64,000 nucleotides of DNA from Dirofilaria immitis (taxonomy: Eukaryota; Nematoda; Chromadorea; Rhabditida; Onchocercidae), in NCBI GenBank assembly GCA_024305405.1, contig JAKNDB010000076.1, positions 678,501 to 742,500 of the forward strand, given 5' to 3'. Numbering within the stretch: position 1 is the stretch's first letter; the number at the start of each line of letters is the position of its first letter. The translations under genes were made by a program, and so were the position numbers. This document shows, piece by piece, positions 63,116 to 64,000 of the stretch. Under the pieces are notes generated by a model. The model ran no database searches and had not been told where the DNA came from. It worked only from the letters and a program-made list of their open reading frames with translations.

Positions 63116-63540
63116 AGATTCTGACTACCGCAAGAGATTTAACGGATGGAGAAGTTGCAACTTTTAGAGGTATAGTTTTTAGGAGAAACATTTTCGAACT
63201 AAGAGGTTAAAGAAAACTTCAAAAGGTGATATTGTTGCCGCCAAAAATATTGTTCAAGTGCCATATCCTGATGATTTTGGTAAAGTGGAGAAGATTTAGA
63301 TGTATCTATCAGAGGCTGTATGATTTAGAGAAAGTAATGAACTACTCAGTGGAGGATTACGGTTATCTGATGAATATAAATCTTCGAAGTATTGTTCAGC
63401 TAATGCGGAAAGCCAGACCTTATCTTATCAAAACAAAAGGTTCAATCGTGAGTGTAAATAGTATTAATGGTCCGTGTCCCGTGGTATTGCGTTCTCTATC
63501 CAGTAAGACAAAAATCAAATTTTTAAATTCAGATGACGTT
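63116..63540 (+). pseudogene. Damaged short-chain dehydrogenase/reductase fragment
   Basis: Pieces match the middle of a classical SDR oxidoreductase: ILTTARDLTDGEVATFRG (63118 on), GDIVAAKNIVQVPYPDDFG, then VMNYSVEDYGYLMNINLRS and a stretch ending KGSIVSVNSINGPCP near 63480. These correspond to the GDLTD region, the segment before the NNAG motif, the helix before the active site, and the strand carrying the catalytic serine. Against an intact gene, the NNAG motif is replaced by IRGCMI, at least two frame breaks separate DFGKVEKI from the YSVEDY block, and no YxxxK active-site exon follows in the remaining 460 bases. It may be a pseudogene, or a diverged gene continuing beyond the window. Confidence 0.55.
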
Positions 63541-64000
63541 ACAAACTGAAATTATATCTAGATGATGTTACTAAACTGCAGTTATGTATAGCTGACGATT
63601 TACCTTGCATATATCGCAAGCGGATTATGCAATAGTGGATGCGTCCGTGAAAAAACGGATTTTTGTCCGTTGTGATGAATCGATTATCAAACGTGGAATT
63701 TCTTTGACTGATATTGGCCACAGATTTATAAGAAATTTCTAAGTTCGAGTTTTTTCATCGTTGAAGATTGACCCGAGGGTATGCTTTTTTCCAGAGATGT
63801 TGGAGGTATAATTTGAATAATATTGTTGTTATTGAAATTCCTAGTGGATTATATATTGAGAAGCAATGAATTTTGAGATCGTTCACTTCGTTGGCTCTTG
63901 CTCGATCCATGGTTTTAAAATTATTTCGATAAGCTTTTTTACAGTTCTAATTCATATCTAAGACTTTTTTGACTTACGTCAGCGAGATCCTTTTCTGGTA
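63541..64000. other. Right edge of the window
   Basis: A 39-codon open stretch at 63623-63742 (starting DYAIVDASVKKRIFVR, ending in TAA) has a coding-like composition but no good acceptor before it and no recognised family. Nothing else is supported. Confidence 0.35.

Overview
The window is nuclear DNA of a nematode, most likely a spirurid or filarial species. It is very AT-rich. Genes are cut into many small exons, acceptors are of the TTTCAG/TTTTAG type, and a splice-acceptor-like TTTCAG lies 9 bases before a start codon, as expected for spliced-leader trans-splicing. The gene set (RAB-10, a TRPM channel, GLD-2, CK2 beta) fits nematodes. No rRNA, tRNA or CRISPR array was recognised.

Layout: 1-3431 is non-coding with microsatellites. 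3447-5481 is a complete rab-10 (203 aa, five exons). 5482-9439 is non-coding with two foldbacks. 9440-20936 is a TRPM-family cation channel in more than 20 exons. 23163-26821 is an unrecognised Ser-rich protein. 26822-31920 is mostly non-coding with a diverged repeat pair and a stretch of broken reading frames. 31921-35412 is an unrecognised Ser/Arg-rich protein which may be separate or the 5' part of the next locus. 38630-43580 is the cytoplasmic poly(A) polymerase GLD-2 (5' end not found). 45866-47896 on the minus strand is casein kinase 2 beta. 50661-60779 is a large deubiquitinase gene. 63116-63540 is a damaged short-chain dehydrogenase fragment.

The most interesting locus is the deubiquitinase. 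It reads as a USP37/26/29-type ubiquitin-specific protease (PH-like N-terminus, Cys box, UIM-like linker, His box) whose catalytic domain is interrupted by a complete OTU-type cysteine protease domain. All 29 exons join in phase once two single-base homopolymer gaps are allowed for. The OTU exons form a 0-0 phase cassette, and both active sites look intact. This predicts one protein of about 1,121 aa with two unrelated deubiquitinase centres, one nested inside the other.

A second pattern crosses several genes: conserved exons of TRPM, CK2 beta and the USP-OTU gene are broken by tiny deletions, nearly all in runs of one base. An assembly with under-called homopolymers explains this better than gene death, since CK2 beta is normally essential and single-copy. 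Exon models here are read by eye, so junctions marked uncertain should be treated as such.
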